Shown piece by piece: positions 23,484-35,605 of a DNA stretch of 64,000 bases (the first letter of the stretch is position 1; each line of letters starts with the position of its first letter). Location of the stretch: NCBI RefSeq assembly GCF_017591425.1, contig NW_024465751.1:8308001-8372000 (forward strand), read 5' to 3'. Source of the DNA: Ochotona curzoniae. Lineage: Eukaryota; Chordata; Mammalia; Lagomorpha; Ochotonidae. The notes beneath the pieces were generated by a model. That model saw nothing but the letters and a program-made list of their open reading frames with translations. It did not search any database and was not told where the DNA came from. A program made the position numbers and the translations under genes.

Positions 23484-23924
23484 TGGTGTGGTGTTTTTAA
23501 GTGTGGTTGATGAAATGGCAGAAGGAAAACCCAACCAGCACACTTTCAGAAAAATCCAGGTGAGAGACCAAATGAAATTAAGGTCTGAAGTCATGATAGA
23601 GATGATGAGTGGTTGAGGACAGACATCAAGTACACTCTGGTGGAGAGTTAACAGGGTTGGGGACCAACTTCATATGGAGGGGAAGGGAAAGAATGAAGTC
23701 AGTGATGATTCTGAGATTTCTACCTCGTGAAACTGCCTGAGAGGTGATAGTATCCCAGAAGACGATAAAATGGGAAACCAAGGAAAACTGCAATGCATCT
23801 CCAGCAGGAACAGCTTTTCTTCTGTTCTATTGGTTTTTAAAAAATCCTCTACCATTTACAGCATGTTTGAGGTTTTTATTTGGGTCATGAAAATATCATA
23901 AATTTAGGTAGTGGAAAGCTGACA

Positions 23925-24175
23925 CTTAACCTGTAGGTTAAGATGCTGGGCAAAATGCCCACATCCCACACCCAAGTTGAGTGCCCAGCTCATCTCCTGA
24001 CTCCAGTTTCCTGCCCTTGCAACCTGAAAGGCAGTGGTGGTAGCTCAAGTGACAGTTTCTGTCACATACATGGAACACCTGAATTGAGTTCCTAGCTCTA
24101 GCTGTAGTCTTGGTGCATGCCCAGCCATTGTTGGCATTTGACGGGTGAACCAGTGAATGAAAGATCATTCTTTTA
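23925..24175 (+). mobile_element. CSINE, very old
   Basis: GTTAAGATGCTGGGC, GAATTGAGTTCCTAGCTC and CATTTGACGGGTGAACCAGT are body landmarks, heavily diverged. Confidence 0.55.
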
Positions 24176-24179
24176 AAGA

Positions 24180-26093
24180 AATTTTTACTTTCATTTTTGA
24201 TATTATTTACATAGCCAAGAGGGATACATGCCCAAGTGGACCTCTGATTAGGATGGGAAGGATTTAGGTATGGAGGAGGATAGGTGGGACAAATGTTTCA
24301 GGTTTTTTTCCTGTGTCTTCAGGGAAAGAAGAGATGGGAGCACTCCTTGCTGTCAAACCACATCAGCCCTGGGGATGGGAGGCAGTCCTTTAATGATACT
24401 TTAGAGACTCTGATGTAGGGAAAAGTATGCTGAGTGTGTTACTTGAGTGGGTTTGGTAGTTTTGAGACATTGTCAGCTTCATTGCACAAGGTTGAGAAAC
24501 TCTTTCCAAGGTCTATTGGCTGACCAAGTTCACCCTAGTGCATCCACACACCCGAGATGCTGCAAAGCTTGGAGGAGAATTGTCCAATCTGTCCTACTTC
24601 CTCTAATGAGGCAGTTGACACCCCCTGCTGGCTTGGATGCACACAGATCATGTCCCCCGTGTGCATCTGAACATGCTGTCCACTGCACAGGCATAAAAAA
24701 CTGAAGCGGTCCAGTCCCAACACATACACTCCAAGATCGGACCACATATCCTGTGGTTTTCCATGTGCCTGGGGTCTGAGTCCAGTGGTCTGTTTGGAGA
24801 GTTGCCCAAGAATCCTTGCCTAGGGTGACCTCAGACTTGATTCTTGTGTACACCAGCCAGTAAAGGGTCAGGTTCAGTCCTTTACCTTTCCCAGTCAATG
24901 CACATACTGGTGGAAGCATCTGTGTGGTCAATTTCACCCCAGTCTCATCTCTCATATGAACCAAGTGCTATGGCCCCACCTAGCCAACCCACCACAGACC
25001 TGACTTCACACATACCAGTGGGTGTCATGGCTTAGTTGGGGATGATCCCCAGGAACCCCAACAAGCACGCCTTCTGCCCATGTTTTTGCTCATGCTCGCT
25101 TCTGCTACAGCCAAGTCCAGTTCTGCTGAGTTCCATCTAACCCTCATGCACCCCAATGGGGCTTAGCTCAGCCTGATGCACCCCTAGACCTGCCTTCACA
25201 TATGCCAACAGATGCTGCCACCTTGACCAGTCTGGCCTGCCCCCAGTCCTTGTTCTTGTGTTCCGCATTGGTAGGTACAGTCACACAGGGGAGTACTCAC
25301 AGTTCTGCTGGGCATGCTCCCAGCCCTTGATCTTGAGCCTGCCAGGGGGTATTGCAGTCTAACCTGACATGACTTCCACCCAATTCTGGCACCTGCCAAC
25401 TGACCAGCTAGCTTGCACTCATTCTGGCTCTTGTGTGAACCAGCAAGTATAGTAGCCTAGCCCAACCTAGCCAGCCTCCAGCTCTGGTAGATGCTGTAGC
25501 CTGGCCCCACCCAGCCTCCCAGATTCCTGTCAGGTAAATTTTGTAGTTCAGCCTTGCTTAGCCTGTTACCACCCCTTAGATCTCCACAGAAACTGGCAGA
25601 TGCTGCAGTCCCACAGAGGCGAGCCCACAATTTCTCTGAATCTGCCCCCAGATCCAGTTTTCTTGCATTCTGGTGGGTGCTTCCGCCCAGTGTGACATGG
25701 CTCACTCCTCCTCCGACACTCGCGAATAGGTACTATGGCCTAGCCCGGGCAAGCATGCCATTGTGCCCAGTTCTTGTGAGCACCAGTGGGCTGAAGCTGA
25801 TGTTTTTTAGGCCAGCCCATGTCTCCCACATGGGTAGGTGCCTTGGCCTGAGCCAACCATGCCCTGTTTTCTCCACTCTGAATTACTCCATCTTAGCTCC
25901 CTCATCTACCTGCTGATGCAGTGGCCTGGTCCTTTGAAGACCCCACAAGTCACTCCTTTCCTGTCAAACATGCCCTCAACTGCTCCCACTCCAATATGTC
26001 CCCAGATTCTCTTCCCCAAGTAGTCTGGAGCCCTCTATTCCCGGCTCGGGGGTTAGTGTGGCATGTCCCAGCCTGGTGTTCACTGCCTTACCC
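24180..26093 (-). mobile_element. Long G-rich tandem-structured repeat, copy B (reverse)
   Basis: The plus strand is C-rich with repeated CCAGCC, TGGCCTGGCC and CTGGTGGGTGC-like motifs, the complement of the copy A and C units. Around 24440-24480 the minus-strand 3' part (CAAAACTACC...CTCAAGTAA) recalls the family's ATCAAAACCACTTGAGCA segment. T-rich DNA at about 24170-24200 would correspond to its A-rich end. Confidence 0.65.
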
Positions 26094-26305
26094 TCTCATC
26101 TTAAAAGTAAAAAAAGAAAGAAAAAGCAGATAGGCTGACACACTGGTATAATTAACACAGATTTGGGATTAACTAGGCCCTGAATGGCTGGCAGAAGATC
26201 TGCCAGCTATTGGCTGCATTTCTCCCAGCAGCTACAAGGCAACCTAAACAATTGCCTACAGGCAGGGGGCGCTCTCCCTTTCTGTGTCTCCTATGCTTCC
26301 GAAAT

Positions 26306-26418
26306 ACAGTCTTTCTTTTTCTTTTTCTTTCTTCCTCCCTTCCTCCCTTCCTTCCTTCCTTCCTTCCTTCCTTCCTTCCTTCCTTCCTTCCTTCCTTCCT
26401 TCCTTCCTTCCTTCCTTC

Positions 26419-26493
<75 letters not shown>

Positions 26494-26494
26494 T
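26306..26494. repeat. Compound (CCTT)n-(CTTT)n microsatellite
   Basis: About 70 bp of CCTT units are followed by about 70 bp of CTTT units, with impure CTTTT at the left. It directly joins the T-rich end of a minus-strand CSINE, so it is the expanded A-tail of that element. Long F/L/S-rich frames across it are artefacts. Confidence 0.95.
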
Positions 26495-26799
26495 CGATTT
26501 ATTTATTTCTATTGGAAAGTCAGATATACAGAGAGGAGAGACAGAGAGAAAGAGCTTCCATCTGATGATTCACTCCCCAAGTGACCGCAGGCGCAAAGCT
26601 GAACCAATCCAAATCAAGGAGTCCAGGGACTCTTCTGGGTTTCCCACGCAGATGCAGGGTCCCAAGGCTTTGGGCCATCGTCAACTGCTCTCTCAGGCCA
26701 CAAGCAGGGAGCTAAGCAGGAAGCAGGGCTGCCAGCATTAGAACCGGTGACCATATGGGATCCTGGTGAGTTCAAGGTGAGGATTTTAGCCACTAGGCT
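26495..26799 (-). mobile_element. CSINE carrying the expanded tail
   Basis: GATTTATTTATTTCTATTGG, ATCTGATGATTCACTCCCCA, and GATTTTAGCCACTAGGCTG; its far end is cut by the next CSINE. Confidence 0.88.
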
Positions 26800-26813
26800 G
26801 AGAAGGCTCTTTC

Positions 26814-27152
26814 CTTTTTTTTTTTCTCTTAGATTTATTTATTTATTGTAAAGTCAAGCATATATAGAGAGGAGGAGAGACAGAGAGGAAGATCTTCCGT
26901 CCGATGATTCACTCCCCAAGTGAGCGCAACGGCCAATACTATGCCGATCTGAAGCCGGGAGCCAGGAACTTCCTCCAGGTCTCCCACGCGGGTATAGGGT
27001 CTCAAATCTTTGGGCCGTCCTCTACTGTTTTCCCAGGCCACAAGCAGGGAGCTGGATGGGAAGTGGAGCAGGTGGGATTAGAACTGGCGCCCATACGGGA
27101 TCCTGTTGCGTTCAAGATGAGGACTTTAGCCACTAGGCCACGCGCCGGGCCC
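26814..27152 (-). mobile_element. CSINE, full-length, inserted beside the previous one
   Basis: GCGCCGGGCCC end. Flanked by perfect GAGAAGGCTCTTTC at 26800-26813 and 27153-27166. Confidence 0.93.
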
Positions 27153-27689
27153 GAGAAGGCTCTTTCTAAGGACAAAATACACCACAGATAAAAGTTCTTT
27201 ATATTTTTTCCTGTCTGGAAAATATAACCACACTATTAAAAGGCCAGAGAACAAATGAGTAAATGGGTTTGTGATCAAATCACAGATAAGGGATTACTTA
27301 ATAGTTTCTGGACCTCTCTAGGGAGAACAATGTAATCACACCAAATGGACAAAGGACATGAACAGACTTGATAGCAGGTGAAATGTTCATAACCCTTAAA
27401 CTGAGATGCTACTTTCAACCTTCCAATAAATGGTGATTAAAGGTGTACCAACATGCATTGTTGGCCGGCTTGTGGAAGAAAAGACAAACAGGGCGGCCTG
27501 GGAGGGTGGTGGGCTCCTCTTGTAGCCGTCATAATTAACACTCATTTAATGGTAGCCCATATGTTCAATTTCTGAGAAAGACTCTGCAGACATCCAAGGG
27601 TGCTTCAAAAAGTTCATGGAATTAAAATTTATTCTGGGGTACTTCCTAAAAATTATCATGGGTAAGGGGCAGTCAAAAGATCATGAAAA

Positions 27690-28015
27690 GGCCCGGCGGG
27701 GTAACCTAGCAGCTAAAGTCCTTGCCTTGAGTGCCAGAATCCCATCTGGGTGCCGGTTCTAATCCCAGCTGCCCCACTTCCCATCCAGCTCCTTGTTTGT
27801 GGCCTGGGAAAACAGTTGAGGACGGCCCAAAGCCTTGGAACCCTGTACCTGTGTAGAGGACCCAGAAGAGGATCTGGCCTCCTGGTTTTGGATTGGCTCA
27901 GGTCTGGCCATTTTGGCAGCTTGGGGAGTGAATCATTGGATGGAAGATCTTCCTCTCTGTCTCTCCTCCTGTCTGTATATCTGACTTTGCAATAAAAATA
28001 AATAAATCTTTTTTA
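27690..28015 (+). mobile_element. CSINE, full-length
   Basis: GGCCCGGCGGGGTAACCTAG head to AATAAATCTTTTTTAAA tail. Flanked by GATCATGAAA and GACCATGAAA. Confidence 0.9.
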
Positions 28016-28028
28016 AAATGACCATGAA

Positions 28029-28337
28029 AGGGCCTGGTACAATGGCTCAGTGGCTTTGCAAGCACCAAAATTCCATATGGGCGTTGTTTTGTGTCCCAAC
28101 TGTGCCACTTCCTGTCTAGCTCCCTGCTTATGGCCTGGGAAAGCCCAAAGTGTTGGGACCCTGCATCTGCATGGGGAAGGAAGAGGTTCCTGTCTCCTGG
28201 CTTCGGATTAACTCACCTTCGGCCTTTGCAATCATTTAGGGAGTGGACCAGTAGATGGAAGATCTTTCTGTTTCTTTTTCTCTCCATAAATCTGATCTGC
28301 CTTTCCAATAAAAATAAATCTTTAAAAATAAAAATCA
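28029..28337 (+). mobile_element. CSINE, second insertion at the same target
   Basis: GGGCCTGGTACAATGGCTCA head, internal deletion (AAAGCCCAAAGTGTT), and the tail AAATCTTTAAAAATAAAA followed by ATCATGAAAA. Confidence 0.88.
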
Positions 28338-29309
28338 TGAAAAACCTACACTATGAATCAGTGCTTAGATTCCAAATCACCTCTGCCCCAACTAATTTGA
28401 TCTTTTCATTCCATTTTTTCACATTTTTTGGAGTAGCCTCTGCTTTACAAATTTTTTTTTTTTTGCACAAGTGGAAAGATCTCATGACATACTATTAAGG
28501 GGAAAACAAATAGCGTAACAGTAGATCTTGATATGATTCTATTATGGAATAAAATGAGAGAGAAAGAGAAATTGAGAATCTACCTTTCTTGATTAAAAAA
28601 CTCAGCAAGATCCACACATAACTATCAAATTATTTGCAAGCTGGAGCCCCAAGACAGTCAGGCGATGGGTGTGCTGGGAGGTTTTTCCTCGATTTTCTTT
28701 CTCTTAATCAAGTCAACTTCCTTCTGAGACGCAGGTAAACATACCCGACCTTGGGCTCTAAGCTGTAGAGGATCCCACATTGGCTGCCCCAAATCCCAGA
28801 GCAAAGTGTCTGTGGTGCCAGGCAATGATGCCCACCTGTAGCCTTTGGCCGTCTTCCGGGTCACAAATTGGGCACCAGAAGATCCCAAATGCCCTGCCCA
28901 AGTGATCTCAACTTTCTAAGTACCTAAGTGTGTCTTCACTGGATTCATCTTCTTAAATGGTTGCCTAAGCCTTGCTAAGTGCTCCCCTAGGCCCATTCCA
29001 TGGGCATCAAGGAATACCAGCTGTTTGCAAGGAAAGAACACTAGCAGGATGACGCCTCAGATGTGAGGACTGGGACTTCCACATGGTGCAGGAGCACAAG
29101 GAACCTCCTTCGCATGACAGATCTTGAACCTTCTTTTATAGTCTTGCCTTGGCCCTGATCAACATTAGAAACAAGCATGCATGTGAATATCGTATTTATT
29201 AAGAGACAAAACATAAAATCTTTAAAATCAAGTGGAATATATCTCTCCCATTATCTTCAGTTGATGGAAGGGATGTCAATACCGTAGTGACCCAAATGCT
29301 TCCATTGTT

Positions 29310-29622
29310 TTTTTTTTTTTAAGATTTTATGTATTTTTATTGAAAGTCAGATTGACAGAGAGAGAAGGAAAGTTGACCCAGTTGTTCCATTTCCATCTCA
29401 GCTCCCTGTGTATGGCCTGGGAAAGCAGTGGAGGACGGGTCACATTGTTGGGCCCATGCACCTACCTTGGAGACCCAAAAGAAGCACCTGGTTCTTGGCT
29501 TCGAATTGGCTTAACTGCAGCCATTGCAGCAATCTGGAGAGTGAACCAGCAGATGGAAGATCTTTCTATTTGTCTCTCCTTCTCTCTGTAAATCTACCTT
29601 TCCAATAAAAATAACTAAATCC
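29310..29622 (+). mobile_element. CSINE chimera, inverted 3' end joined to a plus-strand body
   Basis: 29310-29371 is the T-rich and GTCAGATTGACAGAGAG end of a minus-strand copy. From about 29372 a plus-strand body without its head runs to AATAAAAATAACTAAAT. Confidence 0.75.
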
Positions 29623-30718
29623 TTGTGGAAAATGGTATAGTTACTATCAGAGTAAGTAAGTGCAAATCAGAGTAAGTTGGAAGAAGAGGTACATGGGGCA
29701 AAATCTGGGAGGGCCCTGAGTGTGTGGTCCTGGCATCCTTTAGTCCGTGAGGTCAAAACACGCCCCACTACTGCCTCAGCCAGCGACCATACCACAGAGT
29801 ACTGCTAACTAAGGAAGCTCATCTGAGTGTTAGGGTTCAAAGTTTTTATTGGTGTTTCATGACCTAGGAGTGTTGATTGAACTATTCCTTAGAGACCCCA
29901 AAGACTTTGTAAAGTGCCTTACGAATAAAGGAGGGACTCCTGTCACTCAGGGTATCCCAAGGGTTTAGGACTTTCTCTTGGGAATCTGGGACACATTCAT
30001 CATACAAAAGGAGCCTTTCTGCTTCCCAGTTAGACCCTCTTCCTTGTATCCCCTCCTTTGCCTCAATGGCAAAAATTCCATGAGTTTGCTGTTTTCCCAT
30101 CCTCACCGGTGTCACCACCCCCAGGGAACATCAATCACAATCCATTCTTTCCACAAGTCAATGAACGGCCCTGCCTCAGAGGGATGGATCCTGCAGTGAT
30201 CTGGTTAGATGATCACAACAGCCTGCACTGAAGTGTTTACCTTCTACAGGGATCTTTGCATTTTAAGGGAGGAGGCATTCACAACGATGGGAGTACTAAT
30301 GGGCGGGTGGTACAGAGCTGTGCAGCGAGGGCCAATGTGAGGTGGTAATCCAAGCTCATTTCTGTCTCAGGCACGGTGGTAACCCTTTGACTTTTCCCAG
30401 CCTCACTAACTTGGGCGCAGAGATGGGCAAGGTGAATTGTTCAATCTTTAGTGTTGAGTTTGTTGGTGGCTTTCAGCATATCTCCGCCTCTTTTTCTCTT
30501 CATTGTCCCTTTTTTCAGTGCCCCCTAAATTATTTAGCCTGGAAATACAGATGAGGATACTTCCAAAGTTCCTGGGTAAGTGAAATTAAAAATAACTTTA
30601 TTCAGGTGCTAATATTTTGAAATCCATCTATGTTTTTTGTAGTATGCATTTCCAATAACTTGTCGAAGACCCCTCACATGTGGAATTATTGCCAAAATGA
30701 TCACTTCTCTCTCCCTTT

Positions 30719-31034
30719 TTTTTTAAAGATTTATTTTATTTTATTTTTATTGGAAAGGCGGATATACAGAGAGGAGAGACAGAGAGGAAGATCTTCCGTC
30801 CAATGGTTCACTTCCCAAGTGAGCGCAATGGCCAATCCGAAGCCAGGAGCCTCTTCCGGGTCTGCCACGTGGGTGCAGGGTCCCAAAGCCTTGGGCCGTC
30901 CTCGACTGTTTTTCCGGGCCACAGGCAGGGAGCTGGATGTGAAGCGGAGCTGCTGGGATTAGAACCGGCCCCCATATGGAATCCCGGGCGTGCAAGGCGA
31001 GGACTTTAACCACTGCGCCATCGCGCCGGGCCCT
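30719..31034 (-). mobile_element. CSINE, young subfamily 1
   Basis: GGAGCCTCTTCCGGGTCTGC, AAGCGGAGCTGCTGGGATTA, and CATCGCGCCGGGCCC end; one short internal deletion. Confidence 0.9.
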
Positions 31035-31934
31035 CTTGTTCTCTTTTGCACCTGTCTCATTCTCCAAGGTAGAGTTAAACAGGGTAGAGACATGTTTTCA
31101 ATGGGAAGGAAGGACTGCCACAAAGCATGAAACAAAAAGATTTTCCCCAGTGCAGAGTGGGTTGTAATTAGCCTCCCTGGGGGTGGTGACACCGGGGAGG
31201 ATGGGCAAACAGATGACACCAGCTCTTCAGAAGGTGGAGGAGTGGACAGGTGTGGGTATTGGGAGAGAAAGGAAATATCCAACGTTTGAGTCTGGTGTTA
31301 CAGCAGGTTCAGGGGAACCGCAAGATAGTCCAGATGATGCCCCTCAATGTTAGCTGGGGAAGGCACTTCTGCTCTACATTCCTGCTTGTGTCAGCAGGTG
31401 GCTCCAGAGGCAACTGTTTGGTAAACCTGCAGCAGTGGAGTGAAGGTTACACTGCAGAACAAACCAACTACATATAATCTCTGGGAATCCTTGTGTGCAA
31501 ACATAGCGTGATAGTTGTCTTAATTAGCTTTCACCCAAATACACCGGGGGCCATAGAGGATATGGGCAAAGGTTCACCTGAATGTGATCCATTTGTAGTT
31601 AATTACCAGAGACAGAGAGATTATGTTCAAGGCCAAGTATCACCGTCTAGAACGTGAAGGGTCACTTTTCCTCCTTGGCCATGATTTTTGGTTGCCTTTA
31701 ATATTTCCATGCTGTTATCCATCTTGTTGTGGGCCCATCAATTCCCAGAAGCTGAAGATCAACACCAGCCAGGCCTCATTCCTGGCCACACAGGGGGTCC
31801 ATGTAGCCATAAAGCTACAGAAACCTGTATGCTTGTTCTCCAATCATGCAGAAACTAGGGACAGAGAGATGCTTGGTGGGAATCTGAAGTTTGAGTACAT
31901 GGTTTGAGATATCATTTAAGGCAAGGGCCCCGGA

Positions 31935-32263
31935 TTCTTTTTTTTTTTTTTTTTAGATTTATTTTATTTTACTTGGAAAGTCAAAGTTATAGAAAGTGAG
32001 AGATCTTTCATCCACTTGTTCATTCCCCAAATGACTGTGATGGCCAGAGCTGAGCTGACCTGAAGCCAAGAGCCTGGAGCTTCTTTTGGGTCTCCCATGT
32101 AGGTGCATGGATAGAAGATGGACCTGAGCCATCCTGCATTGGTTTCCTAGCCCATAAAATAGAGCACTGGATCAGAAGCAGAGCAGCTGGGACTCAAAAA
32201 ATACCCATTTAGGATGCCAGTGCCATAAGTAGAAGGTTAGCCTATTGTGACACAGCACTAGCC
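31935..32263 (-). mobile_element. CSINE, older
   Basis: Long T-run, TTCATCCACTTGTTCATTCC, and GTGACACAGCACTAGCCTC end. Confidence 0.78.
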
Positions 32264-32344
32264 TCTTTCTTCCTCTTTCTAGAATTCACCTTTAAATTGA
32301 CCTGAGACTCCTCTTCTCCATAGATTCATTTAAACCTTTTTATT

Positions 32345-32668
32345 GGGCCCGATGTGGTAGCCTAGTGACCAAATCCTCTCCTTGCATGCATTGGGATTCC
32401 AGATTAGTGACAGTTTGCGTCCTGGCTGCTTCACTTCCAATTTTGCTCAGTGCCTGTGGCCTGGGAAAGCAATGGAGGATGGCCTAAAACCTTGGGAACT
32501 ACACCTGTGTAGAAGACGCTGAAGAAGTTCCTGGTTCTTGGCTGTAGATTGGCTCAGCTCTGGCTGTTGCAACCACTCGGGGAGTGAATCAGTGTATGGA
32601 AGATCTTTCTCTATGTATCTCCTTTCTGTGAATCTGACTTTCCAATAAAAATAAATAAATCTTTAAAA
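32345..32668 (+). mobile_element. CSINE
   Basis: GGGCCCGATGTGGTAGCCTA head and AATAAATCTTTAAAAAAC tail. Flanked by AAACCTTTTT on both sides. Confidence 0.88.
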
Positions 32669-32899
32669 AACAAAAAACCTTTTTGTTTTAGATCACAGAA
32701 AAATGCTATTGATCTTTATCATATCTATTGAAAAACATGTTTTGTCTAGGGAGGCAATATAGAAATAGCAGCTCAATGTGTAGCTTTCTGTGCTTCAAAG
32801 TATATTGCTGTAGGCCAGCAGTTTCTGGATGAGAGATGATATCATCAACCCATTCTGATGATGGAAGTATTGTGTTGGGTTTCTTTCTTTCTTTCTTTT

Positions 32900-33196
32900 A
32901 AAGATTTATTTTTTTTAAAGATTTATTTTTATTATTTTTTTATTGGAAAGGCAGATATACAGAGAGGAGAGACAGAGAGCGGCCGATGCTATGCCGATCC
33001 GAAGCCAGGAGCCTCTTCCGGGTCTCCCACGCGGGTGCAGGGTCCCAAAGCTTTGGGCCGTCCTCGACTGCTTTCCCAGGCCACAGGCAGGGAGCTGGAA
33101 GGGAAGCGGGGCTGCCAGGATTAGAACCGGCGCCCATATGGAATCCCGGGCGTGCAAGGCGAGGACCTTAACCACTTGCGCCACCGTGCAGGGTCC
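32900..33196 (-). mobile_element. CSINE, young subfamily 1 with internal deletion
   Basis: The 3' segment between GACAGAGAG and CGGCCGATGC is missing (about 40 bp). Two AAAGATTTATT tails lie in a row. Flanked by TGTTGGGTTTCT and TATTGGGTTTCT. Confidence 0.88.
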
Positions 33197-33369
33197 TGTA
33201 TTGGGTTTCTAAGAGTCAGTTATAAAGACACTTGAAAAAAATTCTCCAGAACTTGAGAAAAAATATTTCAAACAGGATATGGAAATTCTGAACAGCAGAA
33301 ACATTTGAGACAAGGTGGAGCTATTTTTGTTGTTATCCTTGGTCAGAGCCACCAGCAGTTACTGGGCAA

Positions 33370-33697
33370 GTATCATGGGCTGAATTGTGTGAACCCATAA
33401 ATTCATCGATGGAAGCCATTCCGTAATATGACTGTATTTGAACTTGGGTCCTCTAAAGAGATAATTATGATTAAACAGAGCCACTCACATGGCTCTAATC
33501 CACTATGACAGCTGTCCTTATGAGGAAGAAATGCACTCAGAGGAATGGTTGTGTGAGCGCATGGTCAGAAGGCAGTGGCCCAGAAGCCACCAAGGGAGGC
33601 CCCAGGAGAGGATAAACTTGCCCAGATCTTCATCTGGGATGTCTGGTTTCTAGAATTCTGAGAAACAGATTTCTGATATGTAAGTCACCCAGCAAGG
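33370..33697 (+). mobile_element. MaLR-type LTR fragment (MLT1-like)
   Basis: The sequence follows the MLT1-like order: ATGGGCTGAATTGTGTGAAC, ATATGACTGTATTTG, CTCTAATCCACTATGAC, GTCCTTATGAGGAAGAA, then TTCTAGAATTCTGAGAAAC and TAAGTCACCCAG. It is an old endogenous-retrovirus-like LTR with no coding part. Confidence 0.7.
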
Positions 33698-34369
33698 AAT
33701 TGGAATGTCCAACACCCTACTAAGTACGGCATGGCTGATTCTGCACATTAGAAGCTCCCCTGCCAGAGGCAAGCAGCATACCCTTGCGAAGCCCTGATCT
33801 GGAACCAACTCTACGTTTTGGAGACATCCCATGAGACTTCTGTGCGAAGGAGGTTCCCATATTTTATCTATGTCTTTTTAGCATTAGCCAGTACAGAGTC
33901 CAAAACTCAGTAGCTTAGTGTGTGCCAGAGTACGTAGGTGCAATTGATCTTTGGTCTCCATTTTCTTGAGCCATGCACCTGCTTGGAGGGAACACACTTG
34001 GGCTTTGCTACTCAGGTGTTGCAAAGAGACAAACTGGGGTACTATTTAGCTTCTTATATTCAAAAAAATGAGACTTCGCTGCAAGACAATAATAACAGTC
34101 TTTGCCAGACTTGAGAAAGGGTTTTCTGAAGTCTCTTTTGGGGCTCAGGCCAAGAATTCTCCCAAGGAAGTTCCAGAAATAAAACCGAGTGGGTGAGAGT
34201 TGGAGTAGTCCTATGGTTGCAGATGTTTTTAAAAGAATGACCCTTCAAGGGGGCTCTGTCAACCTCTTAGCACTCCCCTGGCCACACTGTCTAAAAATTA
34301 CACCAAGTCACTTATGGTCCTCTGACATTTTGTTTTATACTTGTTGATTTCTTAGTTTATTATCTTGTT

Positions 34370-34465
34370 TTTTACTAGAAAGTCAACTCCTTGAGGCAGC
34401 TTTATGGTCAATTTAATGACTGCTGTGTCCCCAGCATCTAAAACAACATCTGGAGCTGAAAGGAA
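34370..34465 (+). mobile_element. L2 3'-end fragment
   Basis: AACTCCTTGAGGCAGCTTTA and GACTGCTGTGTCCCCAGCAT match the L2 3'-end order. Confidence 0.5.
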
Positions 34466-35060
34466 AACTTAATGAGCTTTCCTTCCTCTTCATTTCCCAT
34501 CTGTACCTAAAGAAAGAGAAGGAGTCTTTCAGAGAATGCATGTAAACCTTCTGAGGTCATTCACTGGGTTTCCTGCTCTCGCAGAGGCAATCCCAGGAAC
34601 TGGCCTCATAAAGTCAGTTCCTGAAAGATCTAAAGACAGGAGTATCTCTGGCTTACTGTTCATTGTTCTACAATCCATATTTGTTCCCTCTGAGTTCCTT
34701 TACAAGGTTTAGTATGACAATAGCTTGGGATCTACAGATGGCAGTGAGCCAATCATGATCAAAAAAGTGCTTGATAAGATAGAATTGGTGTCCTGGATGC
34801 TTTTCCATTCCTGGCAAGCAAATCTGGGAATGGTTTTTGAAACTGGGAAACCCTTCTGAGCAGTAGAATTTCATGGGCACTAGTTCTCAGTGGGGTTGTC
34901 CAGAGAAGCATGTCACATCATTTGCTTCTTGTACATCATCTTGACCGGAAGCACATGGGGTGAAGCGGTGAAGACAAGAGTTTGCATTAGAAAACAATTC
35001 TGTCAGGAAATCCTGTGCATCCAGATTACTAAGTTTTGGCATTCAGCAGTGGGATCTTTA

Positions 35061-35079
35061 CACACACACACACACACAT
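35061..35079. repeat. (CA)n microsatellite, about 9 units
   Basis: Short uninterrupted ACACAC run. Confidence 0.9.
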
Positions 35080-35524
35080 TCCTAGGAAACATCAGGCCAA
35101 ATGACCAAGAATGTTCATCTTTATAAAGGGTTGGAGCCACCAAGTTCTTTGTTTATTTTCATCCTTTAAGGTCAACCATGTTCCTTTGGGAAGAATTATG
35201 TGGTGACTCTTTACTGGAGTTGGAAGAGGAAGAAGGAAAGGAAAGTCAACAAAGGGTATGGAAATTTACAATGTGACATTGTAAAGTCACGTTCATGTGC
35301 AAGACAAATCGCTTGCTACCTGGGGCAGTGACTATCCTAAAACAGATTCTCTTCACCTAAATCAAAGGAAAAACTCATCTAATAAGTTATTTTGTAATAG
35401 GATGAAGTTGTTTGATGAATGATCACCTGAACTTTATGATCATCGTAATTCATATCATCATTGATCAGTGGTGCAAAACTGAACAAGTGCTGTCATACCA
35501 AAGACTGTTGATTCACATCCCAAG

Positions 35525-35605
35525 TATGTATCTTTCTTTCAGGTGGGAAAACTGAGACAGTTAGAGGGGAGGTGACTTGCCCAAGCTCACACTTCCAGTA
35601 ATGGA
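35525..35605 (-). mobile_element. MIR fragment, reverse
   Basis: GGGAAAACTGAGACAG, TGACTTGCCCAAGCTCACAC and AATGGAGCTGAG match the reverse-complement MIR. Confidence 0.65.

Larger units (their letters stand above)
28338..31934. other. Intergenic DNA between listed SINEs
   Basis: 28338-29309, 29623-30718 and 31035-31934 show no supported gene or RNA. The frames present are short and lack domains. Confidence 0.45.

Noticed and set aside
26184..26741. 185-codon frame rich in Phe, Leu and Ser
   Set aside because: It is the CCTT/CTTT microsatellite followed by a reverse SINE.
4797..33196. tRNA-like heads with A and B box motifs in the SINEs
   Set aside because: These are SINE promoter regions, not tRNA genes: the rest of the cloverleaf is missing and SINE body follows.
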